From an uncultured Bacilli bacterium (lineage in GTDB: Bacteria; Bacillota_I; Bacilli_A; RF39; UBA660), in assembly GCA_934098505.1 (NCBI GenBank), contig CAKOOR010000010.1, forward strand, positions 1 to 31,872: a stretch of 31,872 bases of DNA. Direction: 5' to 3'. Both the position numbers and the translations under genes were made by a program. How positions within the stretch are numbered: position 1 is the stretch's first letter; the number at the start of each line of letters is the position of its first letter. The notes beneath the pieces were generated by a model. That model was not told the DNA's origin, ran no database searches, and saw only the letters and a list, made by a program, of their open reading frames with translations. This document shows, in pieces, positions 1 to 8,862 of this stretch.

Positions 1-306
1 GAAGAAATGAATAATTTAAAAGATTTAACAAATATGTTTTTAGTATTTGCTGAAGATGAAGCAAAACAAAGACATGTTATGACAATGAATGACTGGATAA
101 ATGCTACTGATGATTTATTGAAATTTAGAAGAAAAGTAATATTAAATAGTGGTGGTAGTATATCTCATAAAAAAGCAGTAGACAAAGCAGAAAAAGAATA
201 CGAAAAATTTAGAGTTATACAAGATCAAAAATATGTTTCTTCAATGGATGAATTTTACCAAAAATATTTAGAAGAAAATAAAATAGAAGTTGAAGATAAT
301 GGATAA
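1..306 (+). CDS. RhuM-family protein, C-terminal part (cut by window edge)
   Basis: The frame is open to the first base of the window (codons for Glu-Glu precede the first Met at 7), so this is the last ~100 residues of a gene that begins outside. It aligns with the C-terminal ends of the two RhuM-family genes that follow: a segment like 'MTMNDW', then 'SGGSISHKKA', then a 'YEKFRVIQDQ' block match their equivalents. The tail after that block differs from the other two. RhuM proteins (Virulence_RhuM family) are found on prophages, integrative elements and islands; their biochemical role is not established. No function is inferred beyond family membership. Confidence 0.75.
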   Translation, partial: EEMNNLKDLTNMFLVFAEDEAKQRHVMTMNDWINATDDLLKFRRKVILNSGGSISHKKAVDKAEKEYEKFRVIQDQKYVSSMDEFYQKYLEENKIEVEDNG

Positions 307-379
307 TGAAAATATAAATAAAACCAATATAAATTGAGATATACTAACTTATTAAAAACTAAGATTTTAGATATAGGAG

Positions 380-1954
380 ATGATAAAAGTGCCAAAAGAT
401 TTAATTGTAAGAAGTAGCAGTGCAGAATTCTTAATATTTGAAAGGCAAACCCACGATAAAGGAATTCAAGTTAGATTTGAAGATGGGGATTTATGGTTAA
501 CGCAGAAGGCTATTGGAGAACTATTTAATGTCGACAGAACAGTAGTTACCAAGCATATTAAAAATATATATTCTGAACTTGAATTAAATGAGAACTCAAC
601 TAGTGCAACTTATGCACTAGTTCAAAAAGAAGGTAACAGAGAAATTACTAGAAATGTATTATATTATAACTTGGATATGGTTATTTCAGTAGGTTATAGA
701 ACAAATTCAGATAGAGCTATACAATTTAGAAGATGGGCAACTTATATATTAAAAGAGTTTTCAAAGAAAGGTTATATAATAGATAAAAAGAGAATGGCAA
801 ATGGGGCGTTCTTTGATGAAGATTATTACGATTCATTACTTGCCGAAATAAGAGAAATAAGATTATCAGAAAGAAGATTTTATCAAAAAGTTACGGATAT
901 TTATGCAACAAGTGTGGATTATGATAAAAAATCTCCTACAACAATTAAATTCTTTAAAAAAGTTCAAAATAAAATGCATTATGCGGTATCTAAACAAACG
1001 ACAGCGGAAATTATATATAATAGGGCAAATTCAGAAAAAGAACATATGGGTCTTACTTCTTGGAAAAATTCACCAAAGGGAAAAATATTAGAAACAGATG
1101 TTGTCATAGCTAAAAATTATTTATCTAAAGAAGAATTAGAAAGCTTAGAATTAATAGTATCAGCATTTTTAGATTTAGCAGAAAATAAAGCTAGAAGACA
1201 TATTCCAATGACCATGGAAGATTGGGTTAACTTAATAGATAAATATTTATTACTTGATGATAGGGATATATTAAAAGATGCTGGAAAAATATCACATGAA
1301 ATAGCATGCGATAAAGCCTTAACGGAATTTGAAAAGTATAGGATAAAGCAAGACAAATTGTATAAATCAGATTTTGATAATTTTTTAGATGAAGCAAAAG
1401 TTATAGAAAATGGAAGTGATAAATCTTGGAAAGGTAGAAAGTCGCCATGGTTAGGAACTAAAAACATATGGAAGTTGTTCTATAAAGTTGATTTATTAAG
1501 TGAAGAAACATTTAACAAAATTCAAGAAAAGAAACCAAAAGAATGGGATTATGAGTTTTGCAACTATGTTTACGAAGAAATTGAAAAAAATAAATTGTTC
1601 ATTACTAATTTAGGTAAATGTACACAAATAGATGCAAGACCATTGCCTGATGAAGTGTTGAAAAAATATCTTGATTTATTATTCAAAGAAATAAATATAA
1701 TTAAACCAAAAATAATTATTACTTTTGGAAACCAAGTTAGTTCTATTATTTTAAATAAAAAGATATCTGTATCTGAAAATAGAAAAAAATGTCACAAAAT
1801 ACAAATTAATAAAAACGAATATAAAGTTTATCCTGTTTATTATCCAGTAGGTAATGGCATATTTAATATTGATAAATCGATAGAAGATATAAAATGGATA
1901 ATTGAAAATGAAATAAAAAAAGAAGAACAAAATCTTCTTTGTGAAATTTTATAG
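380..1954 (+). CDS. RhuM-family protein fused to a uracil-DNA-glycosylase-like domain
   Basis: Residues 1-348 are a complete RhuM-family protein, closely similar throughout to the gene at 2099-3121, including 'LWLTQKAIGELF', 'SERRFYQK' and an ending at 'ENGSDK'. Where the paralogue has its stop codon, this frame continues for 176 residues. The extra part resembles the uracil-DNA glycosylase superfamily (family 4/5-like): 'SPWLGTKNIWKLF' near 355-367 sits where family 4 has its 'PFVG' segment, 'TNLGKC' (409-414) and 'KPKIIITFG' (442-450) match core strands, and 'YPVYYPVGNG' (484-493) occupies the place of the usual HPS-type motif. The first UDG motif (GExPG) and the HPS histidine are absent, so glycosylase activity is doubtful. 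The ATG at 380 has only a weak upstream purine run (GGAGATGA). I see the fusion and infer the UDG relationship; the domain call is moderate. Confidence 0.65.
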   Translation: MIKVPKDLIVRSSSAEFLIFERQTHDKGIQVRFEDGDLWLTQKAIGELFNVDRTVVTKHIKNIYSELELNENSTSATYALVQKEGNREITRNVLYYNLDMVISVGYRTNSDRAIQFRRWATYILKEFSKKGYIIDKKRMANGAFFDEDYYDSLLAEIREIRLSERRFYQKVTDIYATSVDYDKKSPTTIKFFKKVQNKMHYAVSKQTTAEIIYNRANSEKEHMGLTSWKNSPKGKILETDVVIAKNYLSKEELESLELIVSAFLDLAENKARRHIPMTMEDWVNLIDKYLLLDDRDILKDAGKISHEIACDKALTEFEKYRIKQDKLYKSDFDNFLDEAKVIENGSDKSWKGRKSPWLGTKNIWKLFYKVDLLSEETFNKIQEKKPKEWDYEFCNYVYEEIEKNKLFITNLGKCTQIDARPLPDEVLKKYLDLLFKEINIIKPKIIITFGNQVSSIILNKKISVSENRKKCHKIQINKNEYKVYPVYYPVGNGIFNIDKSIEDIKWIIENEIKKEEQNLLCEIL

Positions 1955-1971
1955 AAAGTTGTAATATTAAG

Positions 1972-2109
1972 ATGACATATAAGGTAGCAGCATATATTCG
2001 TTTATCAAAAGAAGAATATAGTAATGAAAAAGAATCAAATAGCATAACTAATCAAAAATTAATTATAGATAATTATTTAAAAGAAAGGAGAATAATAAAT
2101 GGACAATAA
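1972..2109 (+). pseudogene. N-terminal stump of a large serine recombinase
   Basis: A 45-codon frame starting at ATG 1972 begins 'MTYKVAAYIRLSKEEY' and continues with 'ESNSITNQKLI'. This is the first strand and helix of the serine resolvase/invertase catalytic domain of large serine recombinases; Ser12 in 'YIRLS' is at the nucleophile position. The frame ends at TAA 2107 after only the first ~38 family-like residues, whereas full proteins have about 450-550. Its 3' end overlaps the ribosome-binding site (AAGGAG) and start codon of the next RhuM gene. It is read as the broken end of an integrative-element recombinase. The short peptide cannot be active. Confidence 0.7.
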
Positions 2110-3121
2110 AAACTTACAAATAACTAATCATGACTTTTTAATATATAGAGATTCAAACAATGATATTAAGGTTAGTGTAATGTTAATAAAAAATGACATA
2201 TGGCTTACTCAAAATTTAATTGCAGAATTGTTTGGTGTAGGAAGAAGCACAATAACAGAACATATTAATAATATATTAAATAGTGGTGAACTTGATGAAA
2301 ATAATACCGTCGGAAAAACCGACGTTGATAATTCTAAAAAACCTGTAAAGATATATAACCTTGATATGATTATTGCAGTTGGATATAGAGTAAATTCAAA
2401 AAAAGCAACCAACTTTAGAATTTGGGCTACTAAAATATTAAAAGAATATATGATAAAAGGTGTAGTTATGGATGATGAAAGATTAAAAAATCCTAATTAC
2501 ATATTTGGCGAGGATTATTTTGAAGAAACACTTGAAAGAATTAGAAACATTCGTTCAAGCGAGAGAAGATTTTATCAAAAAATAACAGATATATATTCTT
2601 CTTGTAGTGTGGATTATGATAAAGATTCAGAAATAACAAAAGAATTTTTTAAAACAGTTCAAAATAAATTACACTATGCAATAACTGGTAATACCGCAGC
2701 TGAAATAATATATAATAGAGTAGATTCAGAAAAAGAAAATATGGGACTAACAAATTGGAAAAATTCCCCTGATGGACCAATCTATAAATATGATGTGGAC
2801 ATTGCAAAAAATTATTTAAACGAAAAGGAATTAAAAGATTTGAATAGAATAGTAACAATGTATTTAGATTATGCAGAATTACAAGCAGAAAATCATAATG
2901 CTATGACTATGAAAGATTGGGTAGAAAAACTAAATGCCTTCTTACAATTTAATGGTAAGGAAATATTACATAGTGCAGGGAAAATATCGGCAAGTGTAGC
3001 AAAAGAATTAGCTTATAAAGAGTATGATAAATTTAAAGTTAAACAAGATAAATTATATAAATCAGACTTTGACAATTTTTTAAATGAAACAAGAATGATA
3101 GAGAATGGAAGTGATAAATAA
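2099..3121 (+). CDS. RhuM-family protein
   Basis: A 340-residue, apparently complete RhuM-family protein. It shares most of its length with the N-terminal 348 residues of the gene at 380-1954: 'LTQNLIAELFGVGRSTITEH' near the N-terminus, 'YNLDMIIAVGYR', 'SERRFYQKITDIY', and the final 'MIENGSDK'. The start ATG at 2099 is preceded by AAAGGAG at a good distance; that site lies inside the truncated recombinase frame. The stop TAA shares its last A with the ATG of rbgA. The N-terminal helix-turn-helix-like segment hints at nucleic-acid binding, but this is inference. It belongs to the mobile debris at the left of the window. Confidence 0.8.
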   Translation: MDNKNLQITNHDFLIYRDSNNDIKVSVMLIKNDIWLTQNLIAELFGVGRSTITEHINNILNSGELDENNTVGKTDVDNSKKPVKIYNLDMIIAVGYRVNSKKATNFRIWATKILKEYMIKGVVMDDERLKNPNYIFGEDYFEETLERIRNIRSSERRFYQKITDIYSSCSVDYDKDSEITKEFFKTVQNKLHYAITGNTAAEIIYNRVDSEKENMGLTNWKNSPDGPIYKYDVDIAKNYLNEKELKDLNRIVTMYLDYAELQAENHNAMTMKDWVEKLNAFLQFNGKEILHSAGKISASVAKELAYKEYDKFKVKQDKLYKSDFDNFLNETRMIENGSDK

Positions 3122-4041
3122 TGGATATGTACCAAAAAAGAGAAATAAGAAAAAATAAAAAAATGAACGAAAATACAAAAAGTTTACCATCTACGAGTAT
3201 CAACTGGTATCCAGGTCATATGGCGAAAACTAAGAAAATGTTAGAAGAAAAGAAAGACTTAATCGATGTCGTTTTAGAACTTGTTGATGCAAGAATACCT
3301 TATTCTTCTAAGATAAGTGGTAGTGAGGATATTTTAAAAACTAAACCACATATCCTAGTAATGACTAAATCAGATTTAGCCGATGAGGCCGATACTAAAG
3401 AGTGGAGTAAGTATTACACCAATAAAGGTTATAGTGTCATCGCTATTAATGCTGATAATAAAGATGATTTAAAAAAATTAGTTAATAAAATTAATGAAGT
3501 TATGCAGGAAAAACTAACTAAAAAGAAAACTAAAGGTAACAATAGTAATTTAATTCATGCTTGCGTTTTAGGAATTCCCAATGTCGGTAAATCTACTTTA
3601 ATAAATCGCTTAGCTGGTAAAAAGGTTAGTAAAGTTGGCAATAATCCGGGCATTACCAGAAGTCTTACTTGGTTAAAAACAAATAGTAATATCGTGATTT
3701 TAGATACTCCAGGTATTTTATGGCCAAAATTAGACCAAGAAACAGTGGCTTTAAATTTAGCTTGTATGAGTGCGATTAAAGAAGATATATTGCCACTAGA
3801 TAAAGTGGCTTGTCATATTCTGTTAAGGTTAGAAAAATATTATCCCCAAATACTTAAGAGTCGTTATAACTTGGAAAATTTAGATGACTTTGAAGAAGCT
3901 TATAATATTATTGCTAAGAAAATTGGAGCTTTAAATAAGGGTGGCGAGGCTGACTATAGGAGAGTAAGTACTTATATAATTAATGAAATAAAGTTAGAAA
4001 AAATAAAAAATATTACATTTGATAAGGTTGAAGATTTATGA
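3121..4041 (+). CDS. rbgA: ribosome biogenesis GTPase RbgA (YlqF)
   Basis: A circularly permuted GTPase needed for late maturation of the 50S subunit. Motifs occur in permuted order: G4 TKSD (82-85), then G1 GIPNVGKST (151-159), G2 in PGITR (176-180) and G3 DTPG (195-198); the signature 'WYPGHMAK' is at 29-36. The C-terminal helical domain is present and length (~306) is near the usual 280-290. Known homologues begin only a few residues before 'WYPGHM', so the first 15-27 residues are extra; ATG 3163 is an alternative start, though neither start has a strong ribosome-binding site. The ATG at 3121 overlaps the stop of the RhuM gene, which suggests the mobile region joined here and displaced the native leader. 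rbgA-rnhB is a conserved Bacillota pair. Confidence 0.93.
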   Translation: MDMYQKREIRKNKKMNENTKSLPSTSINWYPGHMAKTKKMLEEKKDLIDVVLELVDARIPYSSKISGSEDILKTKPHILVMTKSDLADEADTKEWSKYYTNKGYSVIAINADNKDDLKKLVNKINEVMQEKLTKKKTKGNNSNLIHACVLGIPNVGKSTLINRLAGKKVSKVGNNPGITRSLTWLKTNSNIVILDTPGILWPKLDQETVALNLACMSAIKEDILPLDKVACHILLRLEKYYPQILKSRYNLENLDDFEEAYNIIAKKIGALNKGGEADYRRVSTYIINEIKLEKIKNITFDKVEDL

Positions 4042-4781
4042 AAAAACAAAGCAGTATCGAAATAGAAAAAAGTTTAACTGAAAAACAATTAGAAATAAAA
4101 GAAGTAACAAAGGCAAACAACCATAAAAAAACTTTAACTAAAAAAGCAAAAGATATAATTAATAAAAAGAAAGAGCCAATTGATCTTTTAAAATATGAAA
4201 AAGAACTTTATAAAGACGGGGTGAAATTTATTTGTGGTGTTGATGAAGTAGGGCGTGGTCCTTTAGTAGGACCTGTTGTTGCGGCTGCTGTTATTTTACC
4301 GATTAATTATTATTTAGATGGTCTTAATGATTCAAAAAAACTAAGCGAAAAGAAAAGAGAAGAGTTATATCCTAAAATTATCAAAGATGCCATATGTTAT
4401 GGAATTGGGATGATTGATGCGGGAACGATTGATGAAGTAAACATCTATCAAGCTACCAAACTGGCTATGTATGACGCAATCAATTCTTTAAAAATTAAAC
4501 CAGAACATGTTTTAATAGATGCTATGCCTCTTGATCTTTCGATACCTAGCACTAGTATTATTCATGGTGATGCAACTTCTGCCTCTATTGCGGCCGCTAG
4601 TATTGTTGCTAAAGTAACAAGAGATCACATGATGGATGAACTTGACGATTTATATCCAATGTATGGCTTTAAAAAGCATAAAGGTTACCCGACAAAATTT
4701 CATTTAGAAATGTTAGAAAAATATGGTCCTTTAGATAATTATCGTTTTAGTTATGGTCCAGTAAAAAAATATAAAAAATAA
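4038..4781 (+). CDS. rnhB: ribonuclease HII
   Basis: Cleaves RNA in RNA-DNA hybrids, including misincorporated ribonucleotides. The 'GVDEVGRGP' motif (67-75) carries the catalytic Asp69-Glu70 pair; further acidic residues are Asp161 in 'LIDAMPL' and Asp196 in 'TRD'. 'GYPT' and 'YGPLDNYRFSYGPV' near the end are typical. The first ~60 residues are a lysine-rich extension before the catalytic core, as in many Bacillota RNase HII proteins. The start overlaps the rbgA stop by 4 nt, so the two are translationally coupled. A strong hairpin terminator follows immediately. Confidence 0.95.
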   Translation: MKKQSSIEIEKSLTEKQLEIKEVTKANNHKKTLTKKAKDIINKKKEPIDLLKYEKELYKDGVKFICGVDEVGRGPLVGPVVAAAVILPINYYLDGLNDSKKLSEKKREELYPKIIKDAICYGIGMIDAGTIDEVNIYQATKLAMYDAINSLKIKPEHVLIDAMPLDLSIPSTSIIHGDATSASIAAASIVAKVTRDHMMDELDDLYPMYGFKKHKGYPTKFHLEMLEKYGPLDNYRFSYGPVKKYKK

Positions 4782-4817
4782 GATCTTCTTTACTTAAATT
4801 TAAGAAAATCTTTTTTT
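4782..4817 (+). terminator. intrinsic terminator after rnhB
   Basis: GATCTTCTT at 4782-4790 pairs with AAGAAAATC at 4802-4810 (9 positions, one mismatch), loop of 11 nt, followed by seven T. It ends the rbgA-rnhB transcript. Confidence 0.75.
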
Positions 4818-4881
4818 CTTATGTTTAAATTAAAAAAATTAGTATTTTTAATAAAATATTTTATTTTCCTATAATTTTAAG

Positions 4882-4910
4882 TAGAAAAAATGAAAAAAGA
4901 CCAGTATAAT
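4882..4910 (+). promoter_or_regulatory. sigma-A-type promoter for the LtaS-like gene
   Basis: TAGAAA (4882-4887) and a perfect TATAAT (4905-4910) are separated by 17 nt. The start codon lies about 30 nt downstream, with AAAAAGGAATT as ribosome-binding site. Confidence 0.5.
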
Positions 4911-4940
4911 GGATAATGTAAATAAAAAGGAATTAGTAGT

Positions 4941-6959
4941 ATGATGAAAAAAATTTATAATAACAAGATTGTTCGCTATAGTTTTTTCTTAACCATAGGA
5001 ATATTTATTATCGAGATGCTTTTTAAAATAATTATGGGCTTAAATATTTTTAGTTGGAGTAGTATAAGAATTTTTTTAGGTGCTTTAATTTTAAGTAATA
5101 TTATCTCCTTACTTATTAGCTTTCTAAAACGTAAATATGCTAATATAATTATTTGCACTTTGCTAATCATTTTATGTATCTTATTTACCGCTCAAGGTGG
5201 AATGTATAATTATTTAGGAACTTTCATGTCCTTAGGAACTGCTAGTCAAGCTCATGCTATTGAGTATTTTATTGGTGACTTTTTTACTAGCCTTAACTCT
5301 TGGTTTTTTATTCTTTTTATAATACCAGTTTTATTTATTTTATACTTTGCTTTTTTTGATAAAAAATTTATTGACAAAACGATAAAATATAAATATAAAG
5401 TTGTTCGTTGTTTAAGCGTCTTCGGTATTATTATAGCTTGTTGTCTTTATTATGGCACCATAAACTGGGATTTTATGCAAGATAAAGTACAAATAGTAAG
5501 CAATAAAGAATTATTCAAAAATCCTTCAATGCAAAATATTGCCGTTACTCAGTATGGTCTTTTAGGCTATGAATTTTTAGATATCAAATCATTAATTATT
5601 AAACACGAAGAAACAGCTGAAACTTTTGCAAAACAAGAACAAGCAGAAGTAACAGATTATAGTAGAATTATCGATGATACCGCTTGGGAAACTTTACAAG
5701 AAACAGAAACCAATAAAGATTATAAAACTTTAAATAGTTATTTTCTAAGTAAGAAAATAACAAGTAAAAATGATTACACTGGTCTTTTTAAAGGTAAAAA
5801 TCTTGTCATTTTGATGATTGAGTCGGGTAGTAATGTATTAAAAAATTATCCTGAATATTTCCCTAACTTTGCTAAATTATATAACAATGGTTGGAGTTGG
5901 GAAAATGCTTTCTCACCAAGAAATGCTTGTTCAACCGGTAATAACGAGATGACAGGTTTAACATCCTTATACACCATTAATAATACTTGTACGATTAATA
6001 CGTATAAAGATAATACCTATTTTGAAGCTATTTTTAACTTATTTAATAATGCTAATTATAAAACTAGTAGTTATCATGATTACACTGATCATTTCTATTA
6101 CCGTACTATTTATCATCCAAATATGGGTAGTCAAAACTATTATGATGTTAACCGTTTAGGCATTAAATTAGGAACCGAATATCAACCTTGGCCAAGCGAT
6201 GTCGAGTTTGTTGAAAAAGCCACTCCTCATTTTATTAACGAAGATAAATATATGGCTTGGTTAACTACGGTTTCAAGCCATATGACTTATAAAGACTCTA
6301 GTAAAACCGGCGATATGTATCTCGATTTATTTAAAAATGAAAATTGGATAATAAATTCTAAACGTTACATGTCAAAATTAAAAATAGTCGATAATGCTAT
6401 AGGAGAACTGTTACAAGAATTAGAAGATAATGGTAAACTAGAAGATACAGTAATTATGTTGTTTGCCGATCATTATCCATATGGTCTTAGTGATGAAGCT
6501 TTTGCCCAAATTGCTAAATATGATACCTCAAGTAATGGTGATACTGATAGAACTCCTTTTATTATTTATAATCCAAGTTTAGAACCAAAGAAATTTGATG
6601 ATTATACAACCTTCATTAATATCTTACCAACCCTTGCTAATCTTTTTGATTTAGATTATGATCCAAGACTTTATGGTGGTACTGATCTATTAAGTGATAC
6701 TTATGAAGGGATAGTAGTCTTTGCTGATGGTTCATGGCGTACAGATATAGCTTATTATGATGCTACTAAGGGTAAAATAAATTATCTTGGTGATACTAAG
6801 TATACTGATGAAGAAATAATTAAAATAAACACTAAAGTTAAAAATGAAATGAAAATGGATAACTTGGCTATTAAAACCAATTATTTTGCTTATTTAGAAA
6901 AAAATTTAAAAAGAGCGGATAGCAGCAAGGATAACCATGAAGAAAACTTAGAAAATTAA
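4941..6959 (+). CDS. LTA synthase-like membrane sulfatase/phosphoglycerol transferase
   Basis: Five N-terminal membrane segments (about 12-32, 43-61, 68-86, 120-137, 153-171) are followed by an extracellular alkaline-phosphatase-fold domain, the plan of LtaS. Candidate active-site features are Glu294 in 'LMIESGS', the nucleophile Thr332 in 'CSTGNNE' (where LtaS has Thr in a TSDSE-like loop), 'HDYTDHFYYR' (379-388), His447 and 'FADHYPYG' with Asp510-His511. Length (672) fits LtaS (~640-650). It probably transfers phosphoglycerol or another phospho-group to a cell-surface glycopolymer. The exact substrate is not determined by sequence: LtaS, an LTA primase and phosphoethanolamine transferases share this fold. 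It has its own promoter and terminator. ATG 4941 or 4944 could be the start. Confidence 0.82.
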   Translation: MMKKIYNNKIVRYSFFLTIGIFIIEMLFKIIMGLNIFSWSSIRIFLGALILSNIISLLISFLKRKYANIIICTLLIILCILFTAQGGMYNYLGTFMSLGTASQAHAIEYFIGDFFTSLNSWFFILFIIPVLFILYFAFFDKKFIDKTIKYKYKVVRCLSVFGIIIACCLYYGTINWDFMQDKVQIVSNKELFKNPSMQNIAVTQYGLLGYEFLDIKSLIIKHEETAETFAKQEQAEVTDYSRIIDDTAWETLQETETNKDYKTLNSYFLSKKITSKNDYTGLFKGKNLVILMIESGSNVLKNYPEYFPNFAKLYNNGWSWENAFSPRNACSTGNNEMTGLTSLYTINNTCTINTYKDNTYFEAIFNLFNNANYKTSSYHDYTDHFYYRTIYHPNMGSQNYYDVNRLGIKLGTEYQPWPSDVEFVEKATPHFINEDKYMAWLTTVSSHMTYKDSSKTGDMYLDLFKNENWIINSKRYMSKLKIVDNAIGELLQELEDNGKLEDTVIMLFADHYPYGLSDEAFAQIAKYDTSSNGDTDRTPFIIYNPSLEPKKFDDYTTFINILPTLANLFDLDYDPRLYGGTDLLSDTYEGIVVFADGSWRTDIAYYDATKGKINYLGDTKYTDEEIIKINTKVKNEMKMDNLAIKTNYFAYLEKNLKRADSSKDNHEENLEN

Positions 6960-6987
6960 AAATTATTAATAAATACTTAAGATTATT

Positions 6988-7017
6988 AAAATGAGTAAAA
7001 AATTGCTCATTTTTTGT
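6988..7017 (+). terminator. intrinsic terminator
   Basis: AAAATGAG (6988-6995) pairs with CTCATTTT (7006-7013), loop 10 nt, and the T-run continues to 7015. It follows the LtaS-like gene. Confidence 0.75.
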
Positions 7018-7039
7018 TTGCATACCTAAAGCAAATAAT

Positions 7040-7068
7040 TTGTACTTTAAACCAAATTATGATAATAT
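7040..7068 (+). promoter_or_regulatory. possible sigma-A-type promoter for the AAA+ gene
   Basis: TTGTAC (7040-7045) and TAATAT (7063-7068) are spaced by 17 nt, and an overlapping TATGAT/GATAAT is nearby. It lies 24 nt before the ATG at 7092, which has AGGAAG as ribosome-binding site. Moderate match only. Confidence 0.4.
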
Positions 7069-7091
7069 CTTATTAAGATAGGAAGAATTGT

Positions 7092-8861
7092 ATGATAAGT
7101 GAAATGAATAACAATTTAAATTATAATTATAAAAATTTGCCAGAAGAAACCAAGAAATATATTAATAGAGCCCTTGATTTTTATCAGCACGCTGGTCTAG
7201 GGGGTTTGCAATATATGACTTTATCTTTATTCGTGGCGGCATTCCAAGAAGAACCACAACTAAAAGAATTTGCAGAAACTAATCATTTAGATATATCAAG
7301 GTTTTATAAAGATTTAAAAATTACTAATCTTGATGAGGTGGGAACAAATAAATTTCCTCTTTTTATTAATAGTTATGAACAATTTTACAATAGTGAGGCC
7401 GCTAAGGAAGTAATGAAAATAATTACTAATAACATGAGCGAAACATCTAAATTTAGTATTCACGATAAACAATACTTACAAATTAATTATTTAAGTCCTG
7501 CCATGATTTTAAATTATATTATGGATTCTGAGTCTGTGGTAGAAGAATTTAAATGGATAGAAGAAAATAAAGACGTTTATACTAACCATGATAGTTTATT
7601 TAATAAACTTAGAGCTTATGTTAAAAATATTTGTTTCTTAGAAAAAAGTTGGTCCTATGAACCAATCAACAAAGAACTTTCCCAAGAAGAAATAAATAAA
7701 CCTAAAGTTCCCTTCTTGTTTAATATTTTTGGTTCCAGAGTTTATGATACTTCTAAAGATTATATTTCTAAAGTTACTGTGATGCCTAAAATGTCCCAAT
7801 CACCAGAATCATCAATTAATAATATTGCTACTGAAGACAAAATCGTTAAAGAAACTGCCGATATTGATGTGAAAAAGAGTTTAAAAATTATTGAAAAAAA
7901 ATTTATTGGTCAAGAAGATGCTGTTAAAAATATTTTTTTAAATCTTATTAGCAATCAAAAACTTGCTGAATTAAGCAAAGTTCCCAGTGGTACTAGGTCA
8001 GTAATATTTATCGATGGTCCCAGTGGTACTGGCAAAACAGCTATTACTAAAGATATTGCCGAGGCCTTAGATGCCCCATTTATTGCTACTTCTATCACTA
8101 ATTATTCCACAACCGGTTATGCCGGCGGCGACTTAACGGATATTTTAAAAGATTTATTAATAAAAACTAATGGTAATCCTCTTAAAGCCGAAAGGGGAAT
8201 TGTTGTTTTAGATGAATTTGATAAAATAACTAACTTTGGCAGTAACGATTTAGTTGTCAAAAAAGCTATTCAACACCAATTATTAGACTTTTTAGGTGGT
8301 GGTAAGTATACTGTTGATTACGAAGGTACTAAAGTGGAGTTTGATACTTCTCGCTTAACTTTTGTTTGTCTAGGAGCCTTAACTAATCTAAGAAATGCAA
8401 AGACTAGTATTAAAATTCAACGACCAATTGGCTTTAATGCCGAACTAGTTAAACCAACTGAATCCAAAGAATACACAATTACTCCAATGGACTTGATAAA
8501 TATGGGATTAGAAAAAGAGTTAGTAGGGCGCTTTAATACCTTTTTACACACCAAAGACTATAGTGAAGAAGACTTAAAGAAAATTTTACTGGAATCTGAA
8601 ATAAGTCCTTTAATTGGCTTTAAAACTATTGTTTCAGCTAATGACAAAGTTCTAAATATAGATGAGGATGCATATGATTTAATTGCCAAAAGTGCTTATG
8701 ATTTAAACACTGGAGCTAGAAGTCTACAAACTATTATCAGTAGTATTAAAACCGATTATTTAGAACAAATATTATTGAGCGAAGAACAAGAAATTCATAT
8801 AACATCAGAAGATGTCTTAAGAATTACTAATGAAACTTTTAAAGAAAGAAGCAGAAGTTAA
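7092..8861 (+). CDS. ClpX-like AAA+ unfoldase with a non-canonical N-terminal half
   Basis: Residues ~260-585 form one HCLR-clade AAA+ module most like ClpX: Walker A GPSGTGKT (309-316), pore-loop-like GYAGGD (342-347, ClpX has GYVGED), Walker B VVLDEFDK (371-378), arginine-finger region VGRF (478-481) and sensor 2 TGAR (540-543). An IGF tripeptide at 446-448 aligns with the ClpP-docking loop of ClpX, so a ClpP partner is plausible. The zinc-binding domain of true ClpX is missing; instead there are ~260 residues I do not recognise. The segment around 25-75 has a helical pattern faintly like a Clp N-domain, and ~225-255 is a polar linker. It is probably a substrate-specialised unfoldase, paralogous to the housekeeping ClpX. 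The next gene starts 1 nt after the stop. Confidence 0.72.
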   Translation: MISEMNNNLNYNYKNLPEETKKYINRALDFYQHAGLGGLQYMTLSLFVAAFQEEPQLKEFAETNHLDISRFYKDLKITNLDEVGTNKFPLFINSYEQFYNSEAAKEVMKIITNNMSETSKFSIHDKQYLQINYLSPAMILNYIMDSESVVEEFKWIEENKDVYTNHDSLFNKLRAYVKNICFLEKSWSYEPINKELSQEEINKPKVPFLFNIFGSRVYDTSKDYISKVTVMPKMSQSPESSINNIATEDKIVKETADIDVKKSLKIIEKKFIGQEDAVKNIFLNLISNQKLAELSKVPSGTRSVIFIDGPSGTGKTAITKDIAEALDAPFIATSITNYSTTGYAGGDLTDILKDLLIKTNGNPLKAERGIVVLDEFDKITNFGSNDLVVKKAIQHQLLDFLGGGKYTVDYEGTKVEFDTSRLTFVCLGALTNLRNAKTSIKIQRPIGFNAELVKPTESKEYTITPMDLINMGLEKELVGRFNTFLHTKDYSEEDLKKILLESEISPLIGFKTIVSANDKVLNIDEDAYDLIAKSAYDLNTGARSLQTIISSIKTDYLEQILLSEEQEIHITSEDVLRITNETFKERSRS

Positions 8862-8862
8862 A

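Noticed and set aside
1972..2109. The serine recombinase frame considered as the enzyme acting on the 279-bp elements.
   Set aside because: It keeps only the first 45 codons, and serine recombinases use 2-bp crossovers, unlike the 5-7-bp spacer sites seen here.
8830..8862. Upstream ATG 8830 as start of the small gene after the ClpX-like gene.
   Set aside because: It would overlap the AAA+ gene by 32 nt with no better ribosome-binding site; ATG 8863, 1 nt after the stop, fits coupled translation. Not fully excluded.
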